64,000 nucleotides of DNA from Pseudomonas viridiflava (GTDB lineage Bacteria; Pseudomonadota; Gammaproteobacteria; Pseudomonadales; Pseudomonadaceae), in contig UVIF01000021.1 in assembly GCA_900596015.1 (NCBI GenBank), positions 248,001-312,000 on the forward strand, given 5' to 3'. Of this stretch, positions 43,734-54,782 are shown in pieces; position 1 is the first letter of the stretch; the number at the start of each line of letters is the position of its first letter. The notes under the pieces are model-generated. The model saw only the letters and a list, made by a program, of their open reading frames with translations, had not been told where the DNA came from and did no database searches. A program made the position numbers and the translations under genes.

Positions 43734-43769
43734 AAAAAGCCCCGCATCGCAGGGCGATGACGGGGCTTT
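43734..43769 (-). terminator. Intrinsic terminator after ychF
   Basis: On the minus strand AAAGCCCCG pairs with CGGGGCTTT (loop includes ATCGCCCTGCGAT, which can pair internally) and TTTTT follows. 34 nt past the ychF stop. Confidence 0.88.
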
Positions 43770-43802
43770 CGAGATGTGCGTGAAGCGGTGTGGCGGGGCG
43801 GC

Positions 43803-44903
43803 TCAGACGTTGAAGCGGAAGTGCATCACGTCACCGTCCTTGACGATGTATTCCTTGCCTTCCAAGCGCCATTTGCCCGCTTCCTTGGTACCGGCTTCGC
43901 CGTTGTACTGGATGAAGTCGTTGTAGGCGATGACTTCGGCGCGAATGAAGCCTTTTTCGAAGTCGGTGTGGATCACGCCAGCGGCCTGTGGTGCGGTGGC
44001 GCCGATCTTCACGGTCCAGGCGCGGACTTCCTCGACGCCGGCGGTGAAGTAGGTCTGCAGGTTGAGCAGTTCGTAGCCGGCGCGGATCACCCGGTTCAGG
44101 CCGGGCTCTTCCAGGCCCAGGGCCTCGAGGAACATGTCCTTCTCTTCACCGTCGTCGAGCTCGGCGATCTCGGCTTCGATCTTGTTGCACACCGGCACCA
44201 CGATCGCGCCTTCTTCTTCGGCAATCCCCCGTACCACGTCCAGCAAAGGGTTGTTCTCGAAGCCATCTTCGGCAACGTTGGCGATGTACATGACCGGCTT
44301 GGTGGTCAACAGATGGAAGCCGCGCACGACCGCCTTCTCGTCATTGCCCATGGTGCGCATCAGGCTGCGGGCCGGCTTGCCCAGGGTGAAGTGGGCAATC
44401 AACTGCTCCAGCAGGCCCTTTTGCACCACCGCGTCCTTGTCGCCGCCCTTGGCGTTGCGCGCAACCTTCTGCAGTTGCTTCTCGCAGCTGTCGAGGTCGG
44501 CGAAAATCAGCTCCAGGTCGATGATCTCGATGTCGCGCTTGGGGTCGACGCTGTTGGAAACGTGGATCACGTTCTCGTCTTCGAAGCAGCGCACCACGTG
44601 GGCGATGGCATCGGTCTCGCGGATGTTGGCGAGGAACTTGTTGCCCAGCCCTTCACCCTTCGAGGCGCCGGCCACCAGGCCCGCGATGTCGACGAACTCC
44701 ATGGTGGTGGGCAGCACGCGCTTGGGATTGACGATGGCAGCCAGTGCTTCCAGGCGCGCATCGGGCATCGGCACGATACCGCTGTTGGGCTCGATGGTGC
44801 AGAAAGGGAAGTTCTCGGCCGCGATCCCGGATTTGGTCAAGGCGTTGAACAGGGTGGACTTGCCGACGTTGGGCAGGCCGACGATGCCGCAGTTGAATCC
44901 CAT
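43803..44903 (-). CDS. ychF: Ribosome-binding ATPase YchF
   Basis: A 366-residue Obg-family protein. G1 [15 protein letters not shown] at residues 9-23, G3 DIAGLV, NxxE-type specificity motif (NVAE) that favours ATP, and the C-terminal TGS-like domain ([38 protein letters not shown]). YchF binds the 70S ribosome and affects stress responses. AGAGGG precedes the ATG. It follows pth by 21 nt, the usual pairing. Confidence 0.96.
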   Translation of the reverse strand: MGFNCGIVGLPNVGKSTLFNALTKSGIAAENFPFCTIEPNSGIVPMPDARLEALAAIVNPKRVLPTTMEFVDIAGLVAGASKGEGLGNKFLANIRETDAIAHVVRCFEDENVIHVSNSVDPKRDIEIIDLELIFADLDSCEKQLQKVARNAKGGDKDAVVQKGLLEQLIAHFTLGKPARSLMRTMGNDEKAVVRGFHLLTTKPVMYIANVAEDGFENNPLLDVVRGIAEEEGAIVVPVCNKIEAEIAELDDGEEKDMFLEALGLEEPGLNRVIRAGYELLNLQTYFTAGVEEVRAWTVKIGATAPQAAGVIHTDFEKGFIRAEVIAYNDFIQYNGEAGTKEAGKWRLEGKEYIVKDGDVMHFRFNV

Positions 44904-44924
44904 GGTGAATCCCTCTTCGAAGAG

Positions 44925-45509
44925 TCAGGCCTTTTGGCTGTGCAGGTTTTTCATCGCGCGATTCCACTCGCCGGCGAAGATATCCGGCAGCACACCGAGG
45001 GCAAAATCGATACTGGCATCCAGCTTTTCCTGTTCGGCGCGCGGGGCGCGGCCAAGAACGAAATTGGACACCAACTTGCTGTCACCCGGGTGGCCGATGC
45101 CAAGCCGCAGACGGTGAAAGCCATTGTCATTGCCGAGCTGCGCGATGATGTCGCGCAGGCCGTTGTGCCCGCCGTGCCCGCCGCCCAGTTTGAGCTTGGC
45201 GACGCCGGGGGGCAGGTCGAGTTCGTCGTGGGCCACCAGGATCGCTTGCGGCGGTATGCGAAAGAAATTCGCCATCGCTGCGACGGATTGACCGCTACGG
45301 TTCATGTAGGTGGTGGGGATCAACAGACGAACGTCATGGCCCTGATGGCTGAAACGCGCCGTCAGGCCGAAATACTTGCGATCGGCTACCAGGTTCACAC
45401 GGTGTGCCTGGGCGATGCGCTCAACGAAAAGAGCCCCTGCGTTATGCCGGGTCTGTTCGTATTCGGGGCCGGGGTTACCCAGGCCAACGATCAGTTGTAT
45501 GGCGGTCAC
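44925..45509 (-). CDS. pth: Peptidyl-tRNA hydrolase
   Basis: A 194-residue enzyme that releases stalled peptides from tRNA. I use a GTG start ([20 protein letters not shown]), which places IVGLGNPG at the N-terminus as in all Pth; an in-frame ATG 36 nt upstream adds unrelated residues. The catalytic His is in TRHNAGALF, Asn in TYMNRSGQ, Asp in [11 protein letters not shown], and [13 protein letters not shown] is intact. Between rplY and ychF, as is standard. Confidence 0.95.
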   Translation of the reverse strand: MTAIQLIVGLGNPGPEYEQTRHNAGALFVERIAQAHRVNLVADRKYFGLTARFSHQGHDVRLLIPTTYMNRSGQSVAAMANFFRIPPQAILVAHDELDLPPGVAKLKLGGGHGGHNGLRDIIAQLGNDNGFHRLRLGIGHPGDSKLVSNFVLGRAPRAEQEKLDASIDFALGVLPDIFAGEWNRAMKNLHSQKA

Positions 45510-45582
45510 GGCAGGGGCTCTTCCTTGTCGAGTCGTGGATGGCACCCAAGGGTGTCATCCACAGCTCGGCGCGCGAGTAGGA

Positions 45583-46188
45583 TTACTCGGCAGCGCCTTC
45601 TTCGGTTTCTTCGTCGGCAACGATACGCGGAGCGTGAACGTTGGCAACTGCCAGGTCGGTACCATGAGCCAGTGCCACGAACTCGACGCCTTGCGGAGCC
45701 TTGAGGTCGGACAGGTGGATGATGGTGCCGATTTCAGCGTCAGCCATGTCGACTTCGATGAACTCGGGCAGGTCTTTCGGCAGGCAGGTGACTTCCAGCT
45801 CGGTCTCGGTGTGCGAGATCTCGCCGCCTTTCTTGACAGCCGGTTCCTGGTTCATGAAGTGCAGAGGCACGATGGCGGTCAGTTTCTGGCCGGCAATCAC
45901 GCGTACGAAGTCAGCGTGCAGGACGTGACCCTTGGCTGGGTGACGCTGCAGTGCCTTGATCAGGACGTTCTGCTTGGTGCCACCAACGTTCAGTTCGATC
46001 ACGTGGCTGAAGGCAGCCTCGTTTTCGAGCAGCTTGGCAACTTCCTTGGCCAGCATGCTGATCGACTCAGGGGCTTTTTCGCCACCGTAGACAACAGCTG
46101 GTACCAGGCTGGCGAGACGACGCAGGCGGCGGCTCGCACCTTTCCCCAGGTCGGAACGCGCTTCGGCATTCAAAGTGAAATCGTTCAT
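45583..46188 (-). CDS. rplY: 50S ribosomal protein L25/CTC
   Basis: A 201-residue long-form L25 with an N-terminal 5S rRNA-binding domain ([29 protein letters not shown]) and a C-terminal TL5 domain ([35 protein letters not shown]). GGAGA lies 6 nt before the ATG; a longer start adds seven residues. It follows prs but is separated from it by a strong terminator. Confidence 0.96.
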   Translation of the reverse strand: MNDFTLNAEARSDLGKGASRRLRRLASLVPAVVYGGEKAPESISMLAKEVAKLLENEAAFSHVIELNVGGTKQNVLIKALQRHPAKGHVLHADFVRVIAGQKLTAIVPLHFMNQEPAVKKGGEISHTETELEVTCLPKDLPEFIEVDMADAEIGTIIHLSDLKAPQGVEFVALAHGTDLAVANVHAPRIVADEETEEGAAE

Positions 46189-46250
46189 GTGTTTCTCCAA
46201 AATAACCACGTTCGCCCAGCGTTTGCGACCAGCGCCAAGGCGATACGGGC

Positions 46251-46294
46251 AAAAAAGCCCCGGCCCGACAAGAGTGTCGGGCCGGGGCGCTTTT
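46251..46294 (-). terminator. Strong intrinsic terminator between prs and rplY
   Basis: On the minus strand a 14-bp stem (GCCCCGGCCCGAC with GTCGGGCCGGGGC) and a TTTTTT run. It starts about 33 nt after the prs stop, so rplY needs its own promoter or read-through. Confidence 0.92.
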
Positions 46295-46326
46295 CGTCAG
46301 AACGGTATTCGCGAAGGGCAGGGCCC

Positions 46327-47268
46327 TCAGCGGAACATCGCGCTGATCGATTCTTCGTTGCTGATGCGACGCATCGCTTCGGCAACAACCGGGGCGATAT
46401 CCAGTTGACGGATACGCCCACAGGCTTGTGCGGCTGCGGAGAGCGGGATGGTGTTGGTCACCACCAGCTCGTCCAGCACGGACTTTTCGATGTTCTCGAT
46501 CGCACGACCCGACAGGACCGGGTGGGTGCAATAGGCGAACACCTTGGCCGCGCCATGTTCTTTCAGGGCCTTGGCCGCATGGCACAGAGTGCCGGCGGTA
46601 TCGACCATGTCGTCGACCAGGATGCAGGTACGGCCTTCGACATCACCGATGATGTGCATCACTTCGGAGTGGTTGGCCTTCTCGCGACGCTTGTCGATGA
46701 TGCCCAGATCGACGCCCAGCGACTTGGCAACGGCGCGTGCACGCACCACGCCACCAATGTCGGGGGAAACGATCATCAGGTTCTCGAAGCGCTGGTCTTC
46801 GATATCGTCCACCAGAACCGGAGAACCGTAGATGTTATCGACCGGGATATCGAAGAAGCCTTGAATCTGGTCGGCGTGAAGGTCGACGGTGAGTACACGG
46901 TCGATGCCCACGACGGTCAGCATGTCGGCGACGACCTTGGCGCTGATTGCCACACGGGCAGAGCGCGGACGGCGGTCTTGACGAGCGTAACCGAAGTAGG
47001 GGATCACGGCGGTGATTCGCGAAGCCGAGGAGCGGCGGAAGGCATCAGCCATCAGCACCAGTTCCATCAGGTTGTCGTTGGTCGGCGCACATGTAGGCTG
47101 GATAATGAAGACGTCTTTACCGCGAACGTTTTCATTGATCTCGGTGCTGATTTCACCATCGGAAAACTTGCTGACGGAGACATCACCGAGAGGGATATGC
47201 AGCTGACGCACAACGCGTCGAGCCAGATCGGGGTTTGAATTCCCCGCAAAGACCATCATCTTGGACAC
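46327..47268 (-). CDS. prs: Ribose-phosphate pyrophosphokinase
   Basis: A 313-residue PRPP synthase, making PRPP from ribose-5-phosphate and ATP for nucleotides, His, Trp and NAD. I use a GTG start ([15 protein letters not shown]), which gives the known length; a longer frame runs back through tRNA-Gln. Motifs: [38 protein letters not shown], and PRPP loop [18 protein letters not shown]. Downstream of tRNA-Gln and ispE. Confidence 0.97.
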   Translation of the reverse strand: MSKMMVFAGNSNPDLARRVVRQLHIPLGDVSVSKFSDGEISTEINENVRGKDVFIIQPTCAPTNDNLMELVLMADAFRRSSASRITAVIPYFGYARQDRRPRSARVAISAKVVADMLTVVGIDRVLTVDLHADQIQGFFDIPVDNIYGSPVLVDDIEDQRFENLMIVSPDIGGVVRARAVAKSLGVDLGIIDKRREKANHSEVMHIIGDVEGRTCILVDDMVDTAGTLCHAAKALKEHGAAKVFAYCTHPVLSGRAIENIEKSVLDELVVTNTIPLSAAAQACGRIRQLDIAPVVAEAMRRISNEESISAMFR

Positions 47269-47315
47269 GCGCAGTACCTGCCGGCTGAGGGTATACCTGG
47301 ATGAGTATAGGAAAA

Positions 47316-47390
47316 TGGCAGGGGCGGCTGGATTCGAACCAACGCATGGCAGGATCAAAACCTGCTGCCTTACCGCTTGGCGACGCCCCT
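47316..47390 (-). tRNA. tRNA-Gln (anticodon TTG)
   Basis: A 75-nt cloverleaf with encoded CCA on the minus strand. Acceptor AGGGGCG pairs with CGCCCCT, anticodon loop TTTTGAT gives TTG, and the D arm is TCGCCAAGCGGTAAGGC. It sits between ispE and prs, the usual place in Pseudomonas. Confidence 0.97.
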
Positions 47391-47443
47391 GTAGCTTGAA
47401 ACTTCCGAGTGCCCAGCACTCGTTTCCTGTTACAGACTCTCGG

Positions 47444-48307
47444 TTACAGACTCTGCAGCTTGCGATGCAACATCGAAACGTTGCTTCCCTTGGCCACGAA
47501 CCCTGTAAGGGTGTCTGCAAGAAGGTGCGAAACTCTATCAGCTTCCGCTTTGCTTGGGAAGGCCCCAAACACACAACTTCCAGTGCCTGTTAGCCGAGCT
47601 TCAGTGAATTTGCCAAGCAAATTCAGTGCGTTACGTACATCCGGGTAACGACGCTCTACTACTGGCTGGCAGTCATTACGACTGTTTCCCTCAAGAACGG
47701 GGCGCACTTTAATGGGCGCCGAGTCACGTGTCAACAACGGATCCGAAAAAATTTCCGCTGTACTTACAGAGACTTGCGGTACAAGCACGAGATACCAGGG
47801 CTGTGGCAGCTCGACCGGGGTCAGTTTCTCGCCCACGCCTTCGGCGAACGCCGCGTGGCCGCGCACGAACACCGGCACATCGGCGCCCAGGGAAAGGCCC
47901 AGCTGCGCGAGCTGATCTTCACTGCAGCCGGTCTGCCAGAGGTGGTTCAGGGCGAGCAGGGTGGTGGCGGCATCGGAGCTGCCACCGCCGATACCACCGC
48001 CCATAGGCAGCACCTTGCGCAACCAGATGTCGGCGCCCAGCGACGTACCGGTCAGTGCCTGCAGCTGTCGCGCGGCCTTGACGATAAGGTTGCTGTCGTG
48101 GGGCACGTCGGCTATCTCGGTGTGCAGGCACACCACGCCGTCGTCGCGCAGGGCGAAATCCAGTTCATCGCCGTGGTCGAGAAACTGGAACAGAGTCTGC
48201 AGCTCGTGATAGCCATCCGCACGCCGGCCGAGGATGTGCAGCATCAGGTTGAGCTTGGCAGGCGCCGGCAGGGTCAGTACGGGGTTCATGGAAGTGCCTG
48301 CGCTCAT
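47444..48307 (-). CDS. ispE: 4-diphosphocytidyl-2-C-methyl-D-erythritol kinase
   Basis: A 287-residue GHMP kinase, fourth step of the MEP isoprenoid pathway. N-terminal [27 protein letters not shown] loop [21 protein letters not shown] and C-terminal [16 protein letters not shown] are present. Two in-frame ATGs exist; the one at 48307 lies 1 nt after the lolB stop, and [10 protein letters not shown] 18 nt later is nearer to homologues. Follows lolB in the operon; tRNA-Gln follows it. Confidence 0.95.
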   Translation of the reverse strand: MSAGTSMNPVLTLPAPAKLNLMLHILGRRADGYHELQTLFQFLDHGDELDFALRDDGVVCLHTEIADVPHDSNLIVKAARQLQALTGTSLGADIWLRKVLPMGGGIGGGSSDAATTLLALNHLWQTGCSEDQLAQLGLSLGADVPVFVRGHAAFAEGVGEKLTPVELPQPWYLVLVPQVSVSTAEIFSDPLLTRDSAPIKVRPVLEGNSRNDCQPVVERRYPDVRNALNLLGKFTEARLTGTGSCVFGAFPSKAEADRVSHLLADTLTGFVAKGSNVSMLHRKLQSL

Positions 48308-48308
48308 G

Positions 48309-48947
48309 TCACTGCCCCAGCCGGCGCGGCTGCCAATCCTTGACCACCAGCGTCACGTCCAGGTCCTGGCCATGCAGCTTGATCCGCTCGGGCAGCCAGT
48401 AGCCATTCTGTTCGGTGTAGCTCAGGTATTCGACTTTCCAGCCGTCCTGCGCAAGTCCCGCAAGGCGACTGTCGCCGTCGAGGGTCAGCTGGCCCTTGCT
48501 GTCGGGGGCGGGCAGACCACGCACCCACCAGGACAGATGGGAGACCGGCAGCTTCCAGCCCAGTTGCTGTTCGAGCAACTCCTCGGGCGTGGCAGCCTGG
48601 TAGCGACCCTGGTTGGCCACCTCCAGGCTGACATCGCCGGGACGCCCGGTCAGGCGCGCTGCGCCGCGCCCCAATGGGCCGGACAGGCGGATGTCGTAGT
48701 AATCCTGGCGCTGCAGCCAGTACAGGGTGCCGGAGCCGGAATCCTTGGGTGCGCGAATGCCGATCTTGCCGTTGATCTCCCAACCGTCGAGCTGGGTGAG
48801 TTGTTGTTTGTGCACCTGCCACTGTTGTGGGTTGCCTTGGCCTTGTAGGGCTTCGTGAGAGCCCATGCCGGCACAGCCGGTGAGCACGGCGATGAAAGTG
48901 GCGACCAGCAGGTGACGCATCATGTAGGAGGTAGGACGCAAAGACAT
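48309..48947 (-). CDS. lolB: Outer-membrane lipoprotein receptor LolB
   Basis: A 212-residue lipoprotein that takes lipoproteins from LolA and inserts them into the outer membrane. Signal peptide with lipobox VLTGC (Cys 25), then [21 protein letters not shown] and [18 protein letters not shown], typical of the half-barrel, and WWVRGLPAP. Normal length. It lies 3 nt after the TPR gene stop. Confidence 0.93.
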   Translation of the reverse strand: MSLRPTSYMMRHLLVATFIAVLTGCAGMGSHEALQGQGNPQQWQVHKQQLTQLDGWEINGKIGIRAPKDSGSGTLYWLQRQDYYDIRLSGPLGRGAARLTGRPGDVSLEVANQGRYQAATPEELLEQQLGWKLPVSHLSWWVRGLPAPDSKGQLTLDGDSRLAGLAQDGWKVEYLSYTEQNGYWLPERIKLHGQDLDVTLVVKDWQPRRLGQ

Positions 48948-48950
48948 GGA

Positions 48951-50678
48951 TTAAAGATTCTCTGAACCGGTCAGGCGCAGGATGGTGCTGCGCAGGACAG
49001 GGCTGTCGGGTTGTTCTTGCAGGGCCTTGCCCCAGATTTTGCGCGCTTCGCGCTGTTTGCCGCTGGCCCACAGCACTTCGCCCAGGTGAGCGGCCACTTC
49101 GTGGTCGGGAAAGCGTTCGAGCGCGTCGCGCAGATAGCGCTCGGCGGCGTCGAGGTTGCCCAGTCGGTAATTCACCCAGCCCAGGCTGTCCAGCACGGCT
49201 GGATCCTCCGGGTTGATCTGGTGGGCCCGCTCGATCAGGGTGCGGGCCTCCTCGAAGCGAGTGGTGCGGTCGGACAGCGTGTAGCCCAAGGCATTGAGCG
49301 CCATGGCATTGTCCGGCTCGCGCGCCAGAATGGCCCGCAGGTCCTTTTCCATCTGTACCAGGTCGTTACGCTTTTCAGCCAGCATCGACCGGGTGTACAG
49401 CAGGTTCAGGTCGTCCGGATTCTGTTTGATGGCGTTCTGCAGCACCAGCCAGGCAGCTTGAGTCTTGTCGTTGTTAGCCAGGGTTTCGGCTTCGATCAGG
49501 TACAGCTGGATCGCGTAGTCGGGCTGGGCATCGCGAGCCGCGGCCAAGCGCCGCGAAGCTTCGTCGGCGCGGCCGTTGGCGATCAGGATATCGGCTTGAC
49601 GCAGCTGTGCGGGCAGGTAGTCGGTACCGACATCCACCTGGGCGTACTCATCGAGCGCAGTCTGTGGATCGCCGCGCTCTTCGGCGATCCGGCCCAGGTT
49701 CAAGTGTGCCGAGTCGACATGGCTGCCGCGCTCCACCAGTTGCTGGAGGTAGTTGTAGGCTTCGTCCCAGGCCTTGCCTTCGAGGCAAACCAGGGCCAGC
49801 GAATAGCGCAGTTCGTCGTCGTCCGGGTATTGCTGAACGAGCATCGCGAACTGCAGCTTGGCGTCGTCCATGCGGTTCTGTTCGACCAGCATGCGCGCGT
49901 AGGTGAGACGCAGGCGCTTGTCGTCGGGAATCTTCTTGAGGTTTTTTTCCAGCAACGGCATGGCTTCGCTGCCGCGATCCAGCGCGGCGAGCAGGCGCGC
50001 GCGCAGCAGGATGGGGGCTATTTCACCTTCCTGGGGTGGATTGTCTTCCAGCAACGCCAAGGCGCCTTGGGTATTGCCATCCTGTTGCATCAGCAAGGCC
50101 TTGCCGAAGATCAGTTGGCCGTTGCCTGGGTACTTGCCCAGCAGGCGATCGAAACTTTGCAGCAAGCCGCGTCGGGTGCTTTCGTCGGTGTCGGCCGCCG
50201 ACAGCGCGAGAAAGTCGAAGTGAGTGTCGCCCTGACCTTGCAGCACCTTCTCCATGTACACCAGCGACTCGTCGTACTTGCCATTGCGCGCCAGCTGAAT
50301 GGCGGCGGCACGCTGCGCGTCGAGATCGGCGGGGGCGTTTTTGGCCCACAACTGCGCGGTCTCCAGCGCCGGCTGATCGGCGCCCAGGTATTCGGCGATG
50401 CGGAAGGCGCGCTCGGCAATGCCCGGATCCTGGGTCTTGCGAGCCTGGGTGACATAGTTGCCCAGGGCAAGATCGAAGCGATCGCGCTGCCCGGCCAACT
50501 CTGCGCTGAGCAGGCTGAACACGGTTTCCTCGCTGAACGAGCCGTAGACCTTGGGCGACTCGTCCGGCGCAGGCGCCGGCTGCGCCATAGGAACCGGAGT
50601 CGCCTGCTCTTTGGCTGGCCATGACTGGCAGCCCTGCAGCAAAGCGAAGGCGAGGAGCAACGTGGAGGTTCTATTCAT
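48951..50678 (-). CDS. TPR-repeat lipoprotein
   Basis: A 575-residue protein with signal peptide and lipobox LLQGC (Cys 17), a Pro-rich linker, then about a dozen TPR units (for example NGKYDESLVYMEKVLQGQG, LVQMEKDLRAILAREPDNAM, LGNLDAAERYLRDALERFPD). It is the usual upstream neighbour of lolB and corresponds to PA4667. A role in envelope assembly is likely from location and is not shown by sequence. Divergent from hemA. Confidence 0.9.
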   Translation of the reverse strand: MNRTSTLLLAFALLQGCQSWPAKEQATPVPMAQPAPAPDESPKVYGSFSEETVFSLLSAELAGQRDRFDLALGNYVTQARKTQDPGIAERAFRIAEYLGADQPALETAQLWAKNAPADLDAQRAAAIQLARNGKYDESLVYMEKVLQGQGDTHFDFLALSAADTDESTRRGLLQSFDRLLGKYPGNGQLIFGKALLMQQDGNTQGALALLEDNPPQEGEIAPILLRARLLAALDRGSEAMPLLEKNLKKIPDDKRLRLTYARMLVEQNRMDDAKLQFAMLVQQYPDDDELRYSLALVCLEGKAWDEAYNYLQQLVERGSHVDSAHLNLGRIAEERGDPQTALDEYAQVDVGTDYLPAQLRQADILIANGRADEASRRLAAARDAQPDYAIQLYLIEAETLANNDKTQAAWLVLQNAIKQNPDDLNLLYTRSMLAEKRNDLVQMEKDLRAILAREPDNAMALNALGYTLSDRTTRFEEARTLIERAHQINPEDPAVLDSLGWVNYRLGNLDAAERYLRDALERFPDHEVAAHLGEVLWASGKQREARKIWGKALQEQPDSPVLRSTILRLTGSENL

Positions 50679-50842
50679 AGAGGGGATTTTGGCGGCTTAC
50701 CTGCGGTCGGATCATCATGACACAAGCCACAGGTCAAACCCATAACTCGAGGTTGCCTATTAGGACAATAGATAGCGGTGGTTGTTCTGGGCCGGGCGAA
50801 GTAGGACAATTACCGGCTTCTCGACATCATCAGCGACCTTGA

Positions 50843-52120
50843 ATGGCCTTTCTCGCCCTCGGTATCAACCATAAGACTGCTTCGGTAGACGTGCGCGAGC
50901 GCGTGGCGTTTACTCCGGAGCAGCTGGTAGAGGCCCTGCAGCAGCTTTGCCGGCTGACCGACAGCCGTGAGGCAGCGATCCTCTCGACCTGCAATCGCAG
51001 CGAGCTGTACATCGAACAGGATCACCTGGCTGCCGATGCCGTGCTGCGCTGGCTGGCCGATTACCACCGCTTGAGTGTCGAAGAGCTGCGCGCGAGCGCT
51101 TATGTGCACGAAGAAGATGCGGCTGTTCGTCACATGATGCGCGTGGCGTCCGGGCTCGATTCGCTGGTGCTGGGCGAACCGCAGATTCTCGGGCAGATGA
51201 AATCCGCCTACGCCGTGGCCCGCGAGGCCGGCACCATCGGGCCGCTGCTGGGGCGTCTGTTCCAGGCCACCTTCAGCGCTGCCAAGCAGGTGCGCACCGA
51301 CACCGCCATCGGTGAAAACCCGGTCTCGGTGGCGTTTGCCGCCGTCAGCCTGGCCAAGCAGATTTTCAGCGACCTGGCGCGCAGCCAGGCATTGCTGATC
51401 GGCGCCGGTGAAACCATCACCCTGGTCGCACGCCACCTGCACGAGCAGGGGGTCAAGCGCATCGTGGTGGCCAACCGCACGCTGGAGCGCGCCAGTACCC
51501 TGGCTGCGCAGTTCGGCGCCCATGCCGTGCTGCTTTCCGATATTCCCCAGGAACTGGTCAACAGCGACATCGTCATCAGCTCCACTGCCAGCCAGTTGCC
51601 GATCCTGGGCAAGGGTGCGGTCGAGAGCGCGCTCAAGTTGCGCAAGCACAAACCCATCTTCATGGTCGATATCGCCGTGCCGCGCGACATCGAACCCGAA
51701 GTCGGCGAGCTGGACGACGTCTACCTCTATACCGTCGACGACCTGCACGAAGTGGTTGCCGAGAACCTGAAAACCCGCCAGGGTGCCGCCCAGGCCGCCG
51801 AAGAACTGGTGAGCGTGGGTGCCGACGATTTCATGCTGCGCCTGCGCGAACTGGCGGCCGTGGACGTGCTCAAGGCCTACCGCCAGCAAGGCGAGCGTCT
51901 GCGCGACGAGGAGTTGCAGAAGGCCATGCGCCTGCTGGCCAACGGCAGCAACGCCGAAGAGGTACTTGCGCAACTGGCCCGAGGCCTGACCAACAAGTTG
52001 CTGCACGCACCCAGCGTGCACATGAAAAAGCTCTCCGCCGAAGGCCGCGTCGATGCGCTGGCCATGGCCCAGGAACTCTTTGCCCTCCATGAGGGCTCAA
52101 CGGATAAGTCGCCGCAATGA
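50843..52120 (+). CDS. hemA: Glutamyl-tRNA reductase
   Basis: A 425-residue enzyme that reduces Glu-tRNA to glutamate-1-semialdehyde, first step of tetrapyrrole synthesis. Catalytic Cys50 in [11 protein letters not shown]; signature [27 protein letters not shown] motif [17 protein letters not shown]-terminal dimerisation helices. It starts the hemA-prfA-prmC-moeB-murI operon and overlaps prfA by 4 nt. Confidence 0.97.
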   Translation: MAFLALGINHKTASVDVRERVAFTPEQLVEALQQLCRLTDSREAAILSTCNRSELYIEQDHLAADAVLRWLADYHRLSVEELRASAYVHEEDAAVRHMMRVASGLDSLVLGEPQILGQMKSAYAVAREAGTIGPLLGRLFQATFSAAKQVRTDTAIGENPVSVAFAAVSLAKQIFSDLARSQALLIGAGETITLVARHLHEQGVKRIVVANRTLERASTLAAQFGAHAVLLSDIPQELVNSDIVISSTASQLPILGKGAVESALKLRKHKPIFMVDIAVPRDIEPEVGELDDVYLYTVDDLHEVVAENLKTRQGAAQAAEELVSVGADDFMLRLRELAAVDVLKAYRQQGERLRDEELQKAMRLLANGSNAEEVLAQLARGLTNKLLHAPSVHMKKLSAEGRVDALAMAQELFALHEGSTDKSPQ

Positions 52121-53199
52121 AAGCGTCACTGCTCAACAAGCTGGACACGCTCCAGGACCGATTCGAGGAACTGACCGCCTTGCTGGGCGACGCTGAAGTC
52201 ATTTCCGAGCAAACCCGTTTCCGTGCCTATTCCAGGGAATACGCCGAGGTCGAGCCCGTGGTGCTGGGTTACCAGCAATGGGCCAAGGTGCTGGCTGACC
52301 TGGAGGGCGCGCAGGCGTTGCTCAAGGACAACGACCCGGACATGCGCGAGATGGCTGCCGAGGAAGTGCGCGAAGCCCGCGAGCAGCTGGCGCAACTGGA
52401 AAGTGCGCTGCAGCGCATGCTGCTGCCCAAGGATCCCAACGACGGTCGCAACGTTTTTCTCGAGATTCGCGCCGGTACCGGCGGCGATGAAGCGGCGATC
52501 TTTTCCGGCGATCTGTTCCGCATGTATTCGCGCTATGCGGAACGCCGTGGCTGGCGCCTGGAAATTCTTTCCGAAAACGAAGGCGAGCATGGCGGCTACA
52601 AGGAGGTCATTGCCCGCGTCGAAGGCGACAGCGTCTACGGCAAGCTCAAGTTCGAGTCCGGCGCGCACCGTGTCCAGCGCGTACCGGAAACCGAATCCCA
52701 GGGCCGTATCCACACCTCGGCCTGCACGGTCGCCGTGTTGCCGGAACCGGACGAGCAGGTGGCCATCGAGATCAACCCGGCCGATCTGCGGGTGGATACC
52801 TACCGGTCCTCTGGTGCCGGTGGCCAGCACGTCAACAAGACCGATTCGGCGATCCGCATCACCCACCTGCCGACCGGTATCGTGGTGGAATGCCAGGAAG
52901 AACGCTCGCAGCACAAGAACCGCGCCCGCGCCATGAGCTGGCTGTCGGCCAAGCTCAACGATATGCAGAGCAGCGCCGCGGCCAATGCCATCGCCAGCGA
53001 GCGCAAGCTGCTGGTCGGTTCGGGCGACCGTTCCGAGCGCATCCGCACCTACAATTTTCCGCAGGGCCGGGTAACCGACCATCGTGTCAACCTGACCTTG
53101 TACTGTCTGGACGAAGTGCTGGCCGGCGGCGTCGATGCAGTGATAGAGCCGCTTCTGGCTGAATACCAGGCCGATCAGTTGGCCGCGTTGGGTGAATAG
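52117..53199 (+). CDS. prfA: Peptide chain release factor 1
   Basis: A 360-residue RF1. The tripeptide anticodon-like motif PxT region ([20 protein letters not shown]) reads UAA/UAG, and GGQ ([18 protein letters not shown]) triggers hydrolysis at the peptidyl-transferase centre. Start overlaps hemA by 4 nt. PrmC, which methylates the GGQ glutamine, is encoded next. Confidence 0.97.
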   Translation: MKASLLNKLDTLQDRFEELTALLGDAEVISEQTRFRAYSREYAEVEPVVLGYQQWAKVLADLEGAQALLKDNDPDMREMAAEEVREAREQLAQLESALQRMLLPKDPNDGRNVFLEIRAGTGGDEAAIFSGDLFRMYSRYAERRGWRLEILSENEGEHGGYKEVIARVEGDSVYGKLKFESGAHRVQRVPETESQGRIHTSACTVAVLPEPDEQVAIEINPADLRVDTYRSSGAGGQHVNKTDSAIRITHLPTGIVVECQEERSQHKNRARAMSWLSAKLNDMQSSAAANAIASERKLLVGSGDRSERIRTYNFPQGRVTDHRVNLTLYCLDEVLAGGVDAVIEPLLAEYQADQLAALGE

Positions 53200-53202
53200 A
53201 AC

Positions 53203-54033
53203 ATGACCATCATTGCCAGTCTGTTGCGCGCCGTCGAACTGCCCGATTCCCCGACCGCGCGCCTGGATATCGAGCTGCTGCTGGCGGCGGCGCTGGGCAA
53301 GTCGCGCAGCTACCTGCACACCTGGCCCGAGCGCATCGTGCCCAGCGATGCCGCCAACGCCTTCGCCGCCTTCATCAAGCGTCGCCAGGCGGGCGAGCCG
53401 GTTGCCTATATCCTGGGTCAGCAGGGGTTCTGGAAGCTCGACCTGGAAGTGGCCTCGCACACCCTGATCCCGCGTCCCGAAACCGAGCTGCTGGTAGAGG
53501 CTGCGCTGCAATTGCTGCCGGCCCGCTCGGCGCGGGTACTCGATCTGGGCACCGGTACGGGTGCGATCGCCCTGGCTCTGGCCGGCGAATGCAGTGCCTG
53601 GCAAGTCACCGCAGTCGACCGTGTTGCCGAAGCAGTGGCCCTGGCCGAGCGCAACCGTGTGCGCCTGAACCTGGGCAATGCCCGGGTGCTGGAGAGCCAC
53701 TGGTTCAGTGCCCTGCAAGGTGAGCGTTTCGACCTGATCGTCAGCAACCCGCCCTACATTGCCAGTGCCGACCCGCATCTGCGGGCCGGCGATGTGCGCT
53801 TCGAGCCCGCCAGTGCGCTGGTGGCCGGCGAAGACGGCCTCGACGATCTGCGCCTGATCATCGGCCAGGCACCTGCACACCTGCATCCGGGCGGCTGGCT
53901 GCTGCTCGAACACGGCTACGACCAGGCACCGGCAGTCCGTGAACTGCTGGCCCAACACGATTTCGAGCAGATCGAAAGCCGCATCGATCTCGGCGGCCAC
54001 GAGCGCATCACGCTGGGGCGGTTGCTGTGCTGA
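53203..54033 (+). CDS. prmC: Release factor glutamine methyltransferase PrmC
   Basis: A 276-residue SAM methyltransferase for the GGQ glutamine of RF1/RF2. N-terminal helical RF-binding domain, IPRPETELLVEAAL, SAM motif VLDLGTGTGAIALALA and catalytic NPPY (LIVSNPPYIASAD) are intact. Starts 3 nt after prfA and overlaps moeB by 7 nt. Confidence 0.97.
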   Translation: MTIIASLLRAVELPDSPTARLDIELLLAAALGKSRSYLHTWPERIVPSDAANAFAAFIKRRQAGEPVAYILGQQGFWKLDLEVASHTLIPRPETELLVEAALQLLPARSARVLDLGTGTGAIALALAGECSAWQVTAVDRVAEAVALAERNRVRLNLGNARVLESHWFSALQGERFDLIVSNPPYIASADPHLRAGDVRFEPASALVAGEDGLDDLRLIIGQAPAHLHPGGWLLLEHGYDQAPAVRELLAQHDFEQIESRIDLGGHERITLGRLLC

Positions 54034-54782
54034 CTGATCAGGAGCTGCTGCGCTACAGCCGGCAGGTGCTGCTGTCGCAGGTCGACATCCAAGGCCAGCT
54101 GAGGCTCAAGGGCAGCCGCGTACTGATCGTCGGCTTGGGTGGCTTGGGCTCGCCGGTGGCGCTGTACCTGGCTGCAGCGGGCGTCGGCGAGCTGCATCTG
54201 GCAGACTTCGACACGGTCGATGTGACCAACCTGCAACGCCAGGTCCTGCACGACAGCGCCTCGGTCGGGGTGAGCAAGGTCGATTCGGCCATCACCCGGC
54301 TGGGTGCGATCAACCCCGAGATCGCCCTGGTGGCGCATCGCGCCGCGCTGGATGAAGACTCGCTGAGTGCAGCGATTGCTGCCGTCGACCTGGTGCTCGA
54401 TTGCTCCGACAACTTCGCCACGCGCCAGGCAGTGAACGCCGCCTGCTTTGCTGCCGGCAAGCCGCTGGTCAGTGGTGCGGCGATCCGCCTGGAAGGGCAA
54501 TTGTCGGTGTTCGACCCACGGCGTCCGGAAAGTCCCTGCTACCATTGCCTGTACGGCGAAGGCAGCGATGCCGAGCTGACCTGCAGCGAGGCCGGCGTGG
54601 TAGGCCCGCTGGTCGGGGTGGTGGGCAGCCTGCAGGCACTGGAAGCGCTGAAGCTGTTGGCGCAGTTCGGTGATGTGCTGGTAGGTCGGTTGCTGTTGAT
54701 CGACGCCCTGGGCACTCATTTCCGCGAAATGCGGGTCAAGCGCGATCCCAAGTGCCCGGTCTGTAGCACGCGGCATGTCTGA
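54027..54782 (+). CDS. moeB: Molybdopterin-synthase adenylyltransferase (MoeB/ThiF family)
   Basis: A 251-residue E1-like protein. GTG start inside the end of prmC. ATP loop [21 protein letters not shown], adenylation Arg/Asp region ([16 protein letters not shown]), CSDNFATR and two zinc CxxC pairs (CYHCLYGE and CPVC near the end). MoeB activates the MoaD C-terminus in molybdenum cofactor synthesis; ThiF-like use for thiamine is an alternative. Overlaps murI by 8 nt. Confidence 0.92.
   Translation: MLTDQELLRYSRQVLLSQVDIQGQLRLKGSRVLIVGLGGLGSPVALYLAAAGVGELHLADFDTVDVTNLQRQVLHDSASVGVSKVDSAITRLGAINPEIALVAHRAALDEDSLSAAIAAVDLVLDCSDNFATRQAVNAACFAAGKPLVSGAAIRLEGQLSVFDPRRPESPCYHCLYGEGSDAELTCSEAGVVGPLVGVVGSLQALEALKLLAQFGDVLVGRLLLIDALGTHFREMRVKRDPKCPVCSTRHV

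Noticed and set aside
43776..47238. Long plus-strand frames opposite ychF, pth, rplY and prs
   Set aside because: All lie over well-identified genes on the minus strand; low-complexity translations.
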